Shown one piece after another: positions 1 to 7,977 of a DNA stretch of 32,333 nucleotides. Each line of letters opens with the position of its first letter. Within the stretch, counting starts at the first letter, position 1. Source of the stretch: CAYNND01 sp964528735 (GTDB lineage: Bacteria; Patescibacteriota; Minisyncoccia; Phycocordibacterales; UBA2100); the NCBI GenBank assembly GCA_964528735.1, contig CAZGUV010000010.1, forward strand, positions 1 to 32,333. The letters run 5' to 3'. The translations under genes and the position numbers were made by a program. The notes beneath the pieces were generated by a model. That model made no database searches and was not told the origin of the DNA. It was given only the letters and a program-made list of their open reading frames with translations.

Positions 1-3000
1 ACCTGACTGAATGTTTCCAGCAACTGGGAATGATGCGCCACCTGAAGTAACTGGTCCGTTACCTGATTGGACTTCCTTGACCTCGAACGGTGTCATGATG
101 AGTGGAAGACTTGCGTTTCCTGCTGCATCAGTAACCACAATCGTACAGTTGTATGTACCTGCTGGTTGTACGCCCATTCCTATGACGTTTGGTCCTGCGA
201 ATGCTGAACCAGAACCTGAACATGAACCACCGAGTGCTGCAGTACCCGCTTCAGATGACTCGTATGTGTACGGTCGTGCATCAGCTGGGAATGTCGGTGA
301 TGGTACTGGTGAAGTCTCAAACAATGCAGGAGGAAGTGTGTCTACTGTAATGTTCTTAGTCACTGCAAATCCATTTCCTGCTTTGTCTACTACAGTAAAC
401 TCAATCGAATGAGGACCATCACTAAGTGGGGCTGGGACTGTATAAGTAGGACCGAGGCACGGGATGAAAGACTGCCCAAGTCCATCAATTTCTACTGCGC
501 ATGTATCAACTCCAGAAAATGCATCTGATGCCGTGTAGGCAAAGTCAGGCATGTTGTCATTTGTAAGTGCTGCTGGCTCAAGGTTGAAGATGAGCGTTGC
601 GGCTGTCTGGTCAGAATTAACAATTAGTTGTGGAGCAGCATCAGTAAAGTTTGATGCAATATCCTGTGCTGCGCCTGCTGGAACATCGAGTGTGATAACA
701 CCGTCAGCAACTGGAGTCACGTCAACGGTATACTCAGTAGGATTTACAACAACAAAGTTTGAGAGCACTCCATTTGTGACTACAAAGTCAGAAATGTCCA
801 TTCCTGAAACTGCTTCGTCAAATATGACAGTTGCTGTGATTGGGTTGTCATTTGTGAAGAGTGGGTCAACGAGAGAACCAGTTGCGAGATCAACCACATT
901 TGGAGCATTTGTATCGACAGTGAAGTTGATGTCCATCTCTGTCCAGTTACTTGCAGCGTCAGTCGCTTTTACTTTGAAGTTATGAACACCGTCTGACAAA
1001 CCTGACATGGTGTGTGAACCTGCAGAATCAGTACACACTCCGTAACCAGCATTATCTGGATTACATTCGAATGTTGCTCCTGGTGCAGTGAAACTAAATA
1101 CTGTTGTTGCAGAATTTGAGTACCCACCGTCATCGGGACCCGCTGTCTTTGTAAGTGTTGGCGATGCACTGTCATAAGTGCGACTCAATGTAGACGCACT
1201 GCCTGCAAATGCATTACCTACCGCATCGACAATTGTTGCACCCGCATCAAATGCGAAGGTGACCAACACTCCTGGAGAAACAGACGGTGATGGCTCAACG
1301 TTTATCGTGTAGACAGCTGATGGACCTGCTGGACTTACTGATGTGACTGAACCATTTCCAATACTGAAATCGAATGGCATGTCGAGTCCTGATACTGGCT
1401 CACTGAACGTAACTACAAATGGAATCGGGTTGAGGTTTGTTGGATTTGTAGCTATTGAAGTGATAGATACAAGCGTTGGTGCGATAGTGTCTACCGTAAA
1501 TGTTCGCTGTGAGTCTGGTGATGTCGCGGTCGAAGTGTTTTGACTCGGTACTGTTGAAGTGTCGGTTGCCTGAACACTAAATGAGTGCCCTCCGTTTGAG
1601 AGTCCAGTATATGTGACCGGAGATGTACATGCTGCATACGCTCCTCCATCAAGCTTACACTCAGTACTTGCGATACTTGAGGCCGCGTCAGAGACCGTAA
1701 ACTCGAATGTTGCACTGTTTGAGTTTTGACTTGAGTTGTGCGCTGGACCTGTGGTGATGGTTACCGTCGGTGCTGTTGTGTCTGTGATATCTGCGTCTGT
1801 AGTTGCTGTGTACCCAGCCGTACCTGTATCTGGACCGAGCACATAGTTTCCTGATGCTGCTCCAGTAAAGATTGGGTCAATAACGATTGTTACAGGTACA
1901 TTAGTACCAACTGTTGAAGATGCGAATGAAGCACTTATTGGAGCAAATACCACATCTGCAATATCGCCAGAAGCTACATCAGTACTTACAATTTTTACAT
2001 CTGAGTTGCTTATGTTTGTAGTACCATCAAATTCACGCTTGTTGCCAGCAGAATCATAGACTTCCGTGTCTACATTTGTGAATGAAGCCTCGGTAATTGT
2101 CTTCTTGTTGATTGTTCCAGTATCAGTTAAGAATGTGTAGGTATAGTTATTACCTGAGTTTCCATCAGTTACTGTTCCTGCTGCTGTAAGTGTCTTGTCA
2201 CCAGCAACTATTGAAGCAGATGGTGTATCAAATGCTTGTGTGAACGCTGGAACATCATCTCCCTGTACAATACCAACAGTAACAACAGGAGTACCTGAAG
2301 AAGTTGTATTACTATCGTATGGCTTTGTTGAAGTTTGTGCTGCAACTGTAAGTGGACGTGCTGCAATAGATGCAGTTACTGCGTTGATATTTGCAAGTGG
2401 AAGTGTGTAACTTGCTGCCTTTGAACCTGTAAGTGGGAGTGCTGAGATGGTGACTGTCTTTCCTGCATCTACATGTTGGTTTTCGAATGATGCTGATGCA
2501 CCAGTAAGAGTAATGTTTACACTTGCAGCATTGTCAGAACCAACACGACCTGAGACAACCGCACTTCCGATTGAAAGTGTCGCTGCTGTAGTATCGTCGT
2601 AGATTTTATCTACTGCTGTAACGCCAGTTACTGTAAGTGCTTTTGGCGCAATAGTTATTGTAGTACCAACTTGTGTTGCAGCTTCGTAGTCAGAGTTACC
2701 TGCTTGGTTTGCATTGAAGGTACAGTCACCAGCTGAAACAATATGGATTTGGTTTGCAACTACTGTACATACCGCAGCAGTAGTTGAACTATATGTAACT
2801 GGGTTTCCAGATAATCCACCAGTATAACCTGGACTGAAATCAGCATCTCCATATGTCTTTGATGCAATCGCAGGAGTGTTTATTGTTTGTGGGAGAGTAT
2901 AGTTGACGGTAAGTGTTACCCAGTCGATACGTGCATCACGCGCGATGATACCACATGTAAGACAGTCTGCGGCAATTGCAATACCGAAGTTAGTTGCATT

Positions 3001-3471
3001 AATTTCAGCAGCAGTCCATGTGGTGCCCCAAAGGTCAGACGTTCCTCCATATGATGCAGTCGAATCAGTTCCATCTGGCCATGTTGAAACTGTCGCTTTA
3101 TTTGTACCAACGGCAACCCCAGCTTTTAAGAGGCGAATTGAGTTATCATCAATAACAGTAGCATTACTGCCATTGTTTGATCTTTCAACAGATGCTGTGA
3201 TTCCTTTGATGATTGCAGTATTTGGAATCGCAGTCGGACTAGTAAACGTAAAACCTGTCACATTTAGAGCAGGTGTGACACCATTCGTTGTTGATATGTT
3301 TGACGTTGCTCGCACATCATTACTTGTGAAAACATTGTTAGAGTTTGTCCAACCAGAGGCAGAAGAACCAGAAGTTGCTGAGGTACTGAACGCAAGCGAA
3401 ACACTCGGCGCGAGAAGCATCGAGATGATTGCTGCAGCGAGTACTTTGTGGACTGTTTGAACTAATTTCAT
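1..3471 (-). CDS. Large secreted MBG/YDG and Ig-like repeat surface protein (C-terminus beyond window)
   Basis: An uninterrupted frame gives 1157 residues from ATG 3471 to the window edge without a stop, so the C-terminus is missing. Residues 1-29 form a signal peptide with a hydrophobic core after MKLVQTVHK. Residues about 30-200 look like a beta-sandwich module (YGG..DLWG..WT, ending in D.V.L.V.Y). An MBG-type domain follows near 207 (KTYGDADFSPGYTGG), then three YDG-like repeats near 277, 370 and 454 (for example DKIYDDTTAATLS). From about 560 two modules alternate: C.LDG...C....Y.GL.DG.H.F.V.A.D Ig-like repeats near 595, 788 and 986, and VTFSEPVSGLD-type Ig repeats near 690 and 884. Such architectures are typical of secreted adhesins or surface-layer-associated proteins; ligand and anchoring cannot be told here. 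The start is supported by a promoter whose -10 ends 7 nt before the ATG. Confidence 0.85.
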   Translation of the reverse strand, partial: MKLVQTVHKVLAAAIISMLLAPSVSLAFSTSATSGSSASGWTNSNNVFTSNDVRATSNISTTNGVTPALNVTGFTFTSPTAIPNTAIIKGITASVERSNNGSNATVIDDNSIRLLKAGVAVGTNKATVSTWPDGTDSTASYGGTSDLWGTTWTAAEINATNFGIAIAADCLTCGIIARDARIDWVTLTVNYTLPQTINTPAIASKTYGDADFSPGYTGGLSGNPVTYSSTTAAVCTVVANQIHIVSAGDCTFNANQAGNSDYEAATQVGTTITIAPKALTVTGVTAVDKIYDDTTAATLSIGSAVVSGRVGSDNAASVNITLTGASASFENQHVDAGKTVTISALPLTGSKAASYTLPLANINAVTASIAARPLTVAAQTSTKPYDSNTTSSGTPVVTVGIVQGDDVPAFTQAFDTPSASIVAGDKTLTAAGTVTDGNSGNNYTYTFLTDTGTINKKTITEASFTNVDTEVYDSAGNKREFDGTTNISNSDVKIVSTDVASGDIADVVFAPISASFASSTVGTNVPVTIVIDPIFTGAASGNYVLGPDTGTAGYTATTDADITDTTAPTVTITTGPAHNSSQNSNSATFEFTVSDAASSIASTECKLDGGAYAACTSPVTYTGLSNGGHSFSVQATDTSTVPSQNTSTATSPDSQRTFTVDTIAPTLVSITSIATNPTNLNPIPFVVTFSEPVSGLDMPFDFSIGNGSVTSVSPAGPSAVYTINVEPSPSVSPGVLVTFAFDAGATIVDAVGNAFAGSASTLSRTYDSASPTLTKTAGPDDGGYSNSATTVFSFTAPGATFECNPDNAGYGVCTDSAGSHTMSGLSDGVHNFKVKATDAASNWTEMDINFTVDTNAPNVVDLATGSLVDPLFTNDNPITATVIFDEAVSGMDISDFVVTNGVLSNFVVVNPTEYTVDVTPVADGVITLDVPAGAAQDIASNFTDAAPQLIVNSDQTAATLIFNLEPAALTNDNMPDFAYTASDAFSGVDTCAVEIDGLGQSFIPCLGPTYTVPAPLSDGPHSIEFTVVDKAGNGFAVTKNITVDTLPPALFETSPVPSPTFPADARPYTYESSEAGTAALGGSCSGSGSAFAGPNVIGMGVQPAGTYNCTIVVTDAAGNASLPLIMTPFEVKEVQSGNGPVTSGGASFPVAGNIQSG

Positions 3472-3478
3472 ACTAATC

Positions 3479-3507
3479 TTTATATTTCTATTACTAACTA
3501 ATGCGAA
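3479..3507 (-). promoter_or_regulatory. Promoter of the large surface protein, predicted leaderless
   Basis: On the minus strand TTCGCA (3507-3502) is followed after 17 nt by TATAAA (3484-3479), which ends 7 nt before the ATG at 3471. Transcription would begin at or next to the start codon. No Shine-Dalgarno sequence is present. Confidence 0.6.
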
Positions 3508-3510
3508 CTT

Positions 3511-3545
3511 TATTAAAAACAGAGGCACATTGCTGCGCCCCCTCT
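3511..3545 (-). terminator. Rho-independent terminator after the peptidoglycan-binding protein
   Basis: On the minus strand AGAGG pairs with CCTCT and, after a GGG bulge, CGCA pairs with TGTG around a GCAA loop. GTTTTTAATA follows directly. It lies just past the TAG stop at 3551 and upstream of the next gene's promoter, so it separates the two transcripts. Confidence 0.55.
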
Positions 3546-3550
3546 TTGAA

Positions 3551-4522
3551 CTACACCTTTGTTGTCGGGGTTGGCGTTGCCACCTCATCCTCCTTCTTTC
3601 TCCACGGTCCATAAATGTACCCGAAGCCCGCAGCGAGTGCGAGAAGGATCCATGGGAGCGTAGATGCATTGAAGAGGTTGCTGTCTGAAACTGCTGCCTG
3701 CTGTGTCTTACTGTTGTCTGTAACTGTGACTGATGGCGACTCCTTTGTCTCACCTGTTGCGACTGGATCTACTGTCATCTCTGGCATACCAGCACTGATT
3801 GTTCCTTCCTTGCCACCGATAGCCACAGAACCACTTGCAATCACATTGTTGATTGCTGCGATAGTGCGAGTCCATGCCTTACCTGATGCCGGAAGTCCTT
3901 GAGCAACTTGAAATGCTTTAACCGCTGCTTCAGTACGAGGACCGTAGAATCCTGTAACTGGAACTGGGTATCCGTGGTAGCCCTGTGCATTCAAAAACTG
4001 CTGGAGCTTTACAACTGCTGGACCACGATAGCCACGCTTCATAACTGTAGAGAGTGTCTTCCCTTCACCACATGCAATCTTGTTGAGTGCTGCTGTAGTG
4101 AGCGCGTGCTGACGACCAGTCTCAGCGATACCTTGTGAGCGCTGGAATGCCTTGATGGCTGCAAGTGTACGAGCACCGTAGAAACCAGTGACCGGAAGAC
4201 CTGCGTTCATGTGAGTGTTAAGGAGTGTCTGGACCTGAGCCACTGAAGCACTTCGTGAGCCATACATATTGTATGAAGTCACGACTGCGCATGAGTCTGC
4301 GTTTCCGATGCCACCCATACCAGATGGGAGACCTGTACTTGTGTTGTTACTTGTCGGTAGACCTGAGTTTGAGGATGCTGAATGTGAAGATGGGGCGATG
4401 CTTCCGTTTTTTGGGAAGACGATATCCTGTCCAAAAATCGGACCATTGTCGAGAGCCTGGGCACTTGCAACTCCCGTCGAAATAAGGAACGCAAGTACTA
4501 TGAATGAAAGATACTTTTTCAT
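3551..4522 (-). CDS. Exported membrane-anchored protein with two peptidoglycan-binding domains
   Basis: The product has 323 residues. Residues 1-22 are a signal peptide (KKYLSFIVLAFLISTGVASA). A Ser/Asn/Gly-rich linker leads to two tandem PG_binding_1-type domains, about 78-140 and 160-228, each with the hallmark VTGFYG.RT..A.KAFQ..QG. A second low-complexity linker precedes a transmembrane helix at about 289-307, then a short charged tail (WRKKEDE) ending in Thr/Pro. The order implies an outer-face protein tethered by its C-terminus that grips the cell wall. No catalytic domain is visible, so an anchoring or scaffolding role is inferred. Neither a Shine-Dalgarno sequence nor a clear leaderless promoter precedes the ATG. 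A terminator lies immediately downstream. Confidence 0.85.
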   Translation of the reverse strand: MKKYLSFIVLAFLISTGVASAQALDNGPIFGQDIVFPKNGSIAPSSHSASSNSGLPTSNNTSTGLPSGMGGIGNADSCAVVTSYNMYGSRSASVAQVQTLLNTHMNAGLPVTGFYGARTLAAIKAFQRSQGIAETGRQHALTTAALNKIACGEGKTLSTVMKRGYRGPAVVKLQQFLNAQGYHGYPVPVTGFYGPRTEAAVKAFQVAQGLPASGKAWTRTIAAINNVIASGSVAIGGKEGTISAGMPEMTVDPVATGETKESPSVTVTDNSKTQQAAVSDSNLFNASTLPWILLALAAGFGYIYGPWRKKEDEVATPTPTTKV

Positions 4523-4762
4523 AATTGTGACAGATAAATGATACTTGTGACTACAATGACTTTTACTAAAAAATCATTCACTGAAAACGAATCATAAAGA
4601 ACAGCATCACCCCGCATGCATCCTCATGAGGTTGATTATCGCAACCCTACTCCTTCTCAAAGAGAAATGCAAGAAAAAATGGCTTAAATAAAGGACATAA
4701 TGGACATGTCTTTTAGTGTCTCATAGAAAATGGCTCTATATCTCATCGCATTTTATTGCAAG
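4523..4762. other. Intergenic region without a gene
   Basis: This 240-nt stretch has no supported ORF. It holds a small perfect palindrome (CCTCATGAGG near 4622) beside a weak GGTTG/CAACC hairpin, and presumably the promoter of the peptidoglycan-binding protein. A TATCAT hexamer lies 17 nt above that gene's ATG on the minus strand, with only a poor -35. Confidence 0.4.
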
Positions 4763-4788
4763 AAAAAGCACCCGGTGGGGTGCTTTTT
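4763..4788. terminator. Bidirectional intrinsic terminator
   Basis: A perfect 11-bp stem AAAAAGCACCC / GGGTGCTTTTT encloses a GGTG loop, with A- and T-tracts that work in both directions. It lies 14 nt past the stop of the small minus-strand gene ending at 4803, which it probably terminates. Confidence 0.9.
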
Positions 4789-4802
4789 AGGAGTCACATT
4801 TT

Positions 4803-5087
4803 CTACTCTGCTCGCGCGTACGCTTTGTTGAGTGTCACGTACATCGCACCGCCACAGATAAGTCCTATAGTGAGTGCAATGAGGGTGACTGAAAGAGCAT
4901 TACTACCAGCTGATGCAGTGTTTGTTCCGACGCCAATATTTTGTGGATTCACCCCAAGTGTCTTGTAGTGATCTGACGAACCACTTCCTTCACCACCACC
5001 AGTGCCTTGTATCTGCGCAGATGCCTGCGCTCCTAGCAATGCACTAGCAATGATGAGTGAGCATGCGATGTGTGTAAGTGTTTTCAT
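4803..5087 (-). CDS. Small secreted or membrane protein, unknown function
   Basis: The product has 94 residues. An N-terminal signal peptide (MKTLTHIACSLIIASALLGAQASA) is followed by a Gly/Ser-rich stretch, a middle segment (HYKTLGVNPQNIGVGTN) and one transmembrane helix at about 65-87, ending in a short tail with Lys, Arg and Glu. I do not recognise a family. Its strong promoter, own terminator and position beside two cell-surface genes make it likely to be a real, well-expressed envelope protein. The start has no Shine-Dalgarno sequence. Confidence 0.7.
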   Translation of the reverse strand: MKTLTHIACSLIIASALLGAQASAQIQGTGGGEGSGSSDHYKTLGVNPQNIGVGTNTASAGSNALSVTLIALTIGLICGGAMYVTLNKAYARAE

Positions 5088-5117
5088 GAGAGTTTGTATG
5101 TGATGTAACGTATATAT

Positions 5118-5146
5118 ATAATATCATATAAACGCTATTCTGTCAA
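5118..5146 (-). promoter_or_regulatory. Strong consensus promoter for the 94-residue envelope protein
   Basis: On the minus strand a perfect TTGACA (5146-5141) is followed after 17 nt by TATTAT (5123-5118) in an AT-rich run. The -35 starts 3 nt past the clpB stop codon. The predicted start site near 5111 leaves a leader of about 24 nt, so this gene is not leaderless. Confidence 0.8.
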
Positions 5147-5149
5147 CTA

Positions 5150-7843
5150 CTACTCTTTTGATGCTACAGTCTCGGTTGTTCGTGGGCGTGTCGTCTTTTT
5201 TGACGCGTGGACAACTATCTTTCCATCTTTTACATCTGCCTTAACGTGCCCTCCCTTCATGAGCCCATGACTAATCATCAAGTTAGCAATCGGCGTCAGA
5301 AGCGTGCTCTGAATGAGACGCTTGAGTGGACGCGCCCCGAAGTGCGGATTGTATCCGTCTTTCGCGAGCTGTTCATACACCGCAGGTGTGGTAGCTATCT
5401 CGATACGCTTGCCCTCGAGTCGCTTCGTGACGATAGCGACCTGGAGCTCAACAATCTTTCGCACCGCGACAGGTGGAAGAACGTTAAAGATAATGATGTC
5501 GTCGAGTCGATTCAAAAACTCTGGCCGGAAGAAGTCCTTGATAGCACCACGCACTTTTTCCTTCATATCTGCGTACTCGTGCTTTTCACTTTCCTCTTTT
5601 GTACCCTGTACGGTGAACCCTATCTTAGTCATGTTTTCGATGTACTCAGCACCGAGGTTACTGGTCATGACAATGATGGTATTGCGGAAGTTGACTGTAC
5701 GACCCTTTGAATCAGTGAGGCGTCCACTGTCGAGGACCTGCAAGAGCGCATTGAGCACTTCTGGATGCGCCTTTTCTACTTCATCGAAGAGGAGGACTGA
5801 GTATGGTCGATGGCGGACTTTTTGTGTAAGTGCTCCCCCTTCATCATGTCCCACGTAGCCTGGAGGTGAGCCAATCATTTTTGCTACGGTGTGAGCCTCC
5901 ATGTACTCACTCATATCTACTCGAATGAGCGCATTTTCGTCATCGAACATAAACTCAGCAAGTGCCTTGGTGAGCTCGGTCTTTCCAACACCTGTAGGGC
6001 CCAAGAATACAAACGAGCCGATAGGTCTGTTGGGGTCTGCGATACCCACTCGCGAACGCTTGACTGCATCTGAGATGACTTGTATCGCTTCGTCCTGACC
6101 GATTATCTTTGCCTTGAGGACTTCTTCCATACGTGAGAGCTTTTGCACCTCCTCCTCGAGCATGCGAGACACCGGCACTCCAGTCCATCGTGAGACCACG
6201 CCTGCAATGTCTGCCTCGGTCACTTCCTCCTTCAAGACACGGCGGGTACGCTGAAGCTTCTTGAGACGATTACTGTGCTCAATGAGTGACTTCTCAAGTC
6301 GTGGTATTTCACCGTAGCGAATCTCAGCAGCGCGAGCAAGATCTACATTCGCCTCTGCACCATCTGCTTCAAGCTTTAACTCCTCAAGAGACTCCTTGAT
6401 GCGCTTTATTTCAGTGAGTGTTTCCTTTTCATTTTGCCACTTGAGCTCGAGCTCTCGAGTACCCTCTTTGAGGTCTGCAATCTCACGCTCGATAGCTTCG
6501 ACACGTGTCTTTGCGTTTTTGTCACCATGAGTCGCGTCTTTGAAAAGTGCTTCTCGTTCTACTTCGAGTCGTGTGATGCGACGATGTGCATCTTCGAGCT
6601 GTGGAGGCTTGTTTTCAAGCGAAAGGCGAAGCGCTGATGCGGCCTCATCGATTAAATCCACTGCCTTATCAGGTAGAAAACGCTCAGTGACATAGCGACT
6701 TGAAAGGTGCACAGAGGCAACAATCGCCTCATCGGTAATGTGCACACCGTGGAAGAGTTCGTACTTTGCCTTGAGTCCTCGCATGATTGCAACCGCATCA
6801 TCAAGTGAGGGCTCATTTACATACACCGGCTGGAAGCGGCGAGTAAGTGCTGGGTCGCGCTCAATGTGCTTTTGGTACTCACTCAAAGTTGTCGCACCGA
6901 TGACGCGCATGTGACCTCGCGCAAGCGCTGGCTTCAACATGTTTGACGCATCGAGTGAACCTTCTGCAGCTCCTGCGCCTACTATCGTATGGATTTCATC
7001 GATAAAGAGGATGATATCGCCTTCTGAACGCTCGACTTCTTTCATAATATTCTTGAGACGCTCTTCAAACTCTCCACGGAATTTTGTACCCGCAATAAGG
7101 AGCCCCAAATCAAGCATGACGAGCTCTTTTCCTCTGAGTGATTCTGGAACATCGCCTGACGCCATGCGCTGTGCGAGACCTTCAGCAATTGCGGTCTTTC
7201 CTACACCCGCTTCACCAATCAGGATTGGGTTGTTTTTCGTGCGTCGTGAGAGTATCTGAATGACGCGAGTGATTTCGGTATCTCTACCGATGACTGGGTC
7301 GAGCTTGTTTTCCTGCGCCAATTTTGTCAGTGAGCGCGTAAACTTACTGAGTACTTTTGGTCGCTTGCTACTCGCTTCCTCATTCTGCTTCGGACCGCCT
7401 TCTTGACGTAGCTCACTGTAGATACGGATAACTGCTTCTTTGGTGAGGTTGTACTTCGTGACGAGCTCTGCGGTATTGCCTGGAAACTCTGCAATCGCTG
7501 CAAAGAGGTGCTCGACTGAAACAAACTGGTCGTTCATGTCTGTCGCGATTTTTTGCGCAGTCTCAAAAATCTGGACTAGTTCGGGTGTCAGATACATCTG
7601 CATCGCCTGAGAAAGTGTTGCTCCTGAATCACCCTCGAGCAGCTCCGTCATATCATCAAGAAACTGCACACTATCAAGGTTCATCTTGTCCATGATGGAC
7701 TGCACCGAAGAATCTTCTTGCAATACAAGTGCCGCAAGCATGTGAAGTGGGTTCACGTGATTTTGTCCTCGCTCAACTGCAATCTGATGTGCACGGTGAA
7801 TCGCCTCCTTTGCCTTTTGTGTGTAATTTTGAAATGGTGTCAT
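5150..7843 (-). CDS. clpB: ATP-dependent chaperone / disaggregase ClpB
   Basis: The 897-residue product is full-length Hsp100. An N domain (about 1-145) precedes AAA+ module 1 with Walker A GEAGVGKT (210-217), Walker B ILFIDE near 278-283 and a pore loop GTKFRG (252-257). A long coiled-coil middle domain at about 405-535 distinguishes ClpB from ClpC and ClpA. AAA+ module 2 has Walker A GPTGVGKT (615-622), pore loop GYVG and Walker B LLFDE (684-688). ClpB family members thread aggregated proteins through a hexameric pore, usually with DnaK; DnaK is not in this window, but Hsp20 is. TATACT ends 7 nt before the ATG, and a long inverted repeat lies further upstream, suggesting regulation. Confidence 0.97.
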   Translation of the reverse strand: MTPFQNYTQKAKEAIHRAHQIAVERGQNHVNPLHMLAALVLQEDSSVQSIMDKMNLDSVQFLDDMTELLEGDSGATLSQAMQMYLTPELVQIFETAQKIATDMNDQFVSVEHLFAAIAEFPGNTAELVTKYNLTKEAVIRIYSELRQEGGPKQNEEASSKRPKVLSKFTRSLTKLAQENKLDPVIGRDTEITRVIQILSRRTKNNPILIGEAGVGKTAIAEGLAQRMASGDVPESLRGKELVMLDLGLLIAGTKFRGEFEERLKNIMKEVERSEGDIILFIDEIHTIVGAGAAEGSLDASNMLKPALARGHMRVIGATTLSEYQKHIERDPALTRRFQPVYVNEPSLDDAVAIMRGLKAKYELFHGVHITDEAIVASVHLSSRYVTERFLPDKAVDLIDEAASALRLSLENKPPQLEDAHRRITRLEVEREALFKDATHGDKNAKTRVEAIEREIADLKEGTRELELKWQNEKETLTEIKRIKESLEELKLEADGAEANVDLARAAEIRYGEIPRLEKSLIEHSNRLKKLQRTRRVLKEEVTEADIAGVVSRWTGVPVSRMLEEEVQKLSRMEEVLKAKIIGQDEAIQVISDAVKRSRVGIADPNRPIGSFVFLGPTGVGKTELTKALAEFMFDDENALIRVDMSEYMEAHTVAKMIGSPPGYVGHDEGGALTQKVRHRPYSVLLFDEVEKAHPEVLNALLQVLDSGRLTDSKGRTVNFRNTIIVMTSNLGAEYIENMTKIGFTVQGTKEESEKHEYADMKEKVRGAIKDFFRPEFLNRLDDIIIFNVLPPVAVRKIVELQVAIVTKRLEGKRIEIATTPAVYEQLAKDGYNPHFGARPLKRLIQSTLLTPIANLMISHGLMKGGHVKADVKDGKIVVHASKKTTRPRTTETVASKE

Positions 7844-7850
7844 ATAAATA

Positions 7851-7856
7851 AGTATA
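7851..7856 (-). promoter_or_regulatory. -10 element of clpB, predicted leaderless
   Basis: TATACT on the minus strand ends 7 nt before the clpB ATG. The hexamer at the -35 position (CGTGCA) is a poor match, which would fit an activated or otherwise regulated promoter. An alternative -10 (TTATAC) lies about 30 nt further upstream. Confidence 0.5.
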
Positions 7857-7898
7857 CGGTACTAACCTCACAGTGCACGGAGTCTGTGTATAAACAGA

Positions 7899-7940
7899 TT
7901 GCTCCAGTAAAATGAACAATAGTTCAATTTACTGGAGCAA
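7899..7940. promoter_or_regulatory. 19-bp inverted repeat upstream of clpB, candidate operator
   Basis: TTGCTCCAGTAAAATGAAC (7899-7917) and its inverted partner (7922-7940) match at 18 of 19 positions around a 4-nt AATA spacer. No T-run follows on either strand, so it is not a standard terminator. Its centre lies about 76 nt above the clpB start codon, and it overlaps the -35 position of the alternative upstream promoter. It does not match the CIRCE or HAIR heat-shock operator sequences as I know them. Confidence 0.65.
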
Positions 7941-7945
7941 GTGTA

Positions 7946-7966
7946 GCGCACGATACTCGTGTGCGC
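7946..7966. repeat. GC-rich imperfect hairpin between the HtrA-like gene and the clpB operator
   Basis: GCGCACGA (7946-7953) pairs with TCGTGTGCGC (7957-7966) with a 2-nt bulge. It lies just past the stop of the minus-strand gene at 7978. It may act as a weak 3' end structure for that gene, but has no T-tract. Confidence 0.4.
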
Positions 7967-7977
7967 AATGTGTATAT

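Noticed and set aside
2903..3460. Plus-strand frame of 185 codons near the left surface gene
   Set aside because: It is antisense to the N-terminal part of the large surface protein, which has a signal peptide, domain repeats and a promoter; the plus frame has none.
1..3471. CRISPR array or tandem DNA repeats in the left region
   Set aside because: The repetition is at protein level in Ig-like modules with diverged DNA; there are no regularly spaced identical repeats.
7899..7940. Inverted repeat as a terminator for the HtrA-like gene
   Set aside because: There is no T-tract on either strand and the stem is not GC-rich near its base, so I treat it as an operator candidate.
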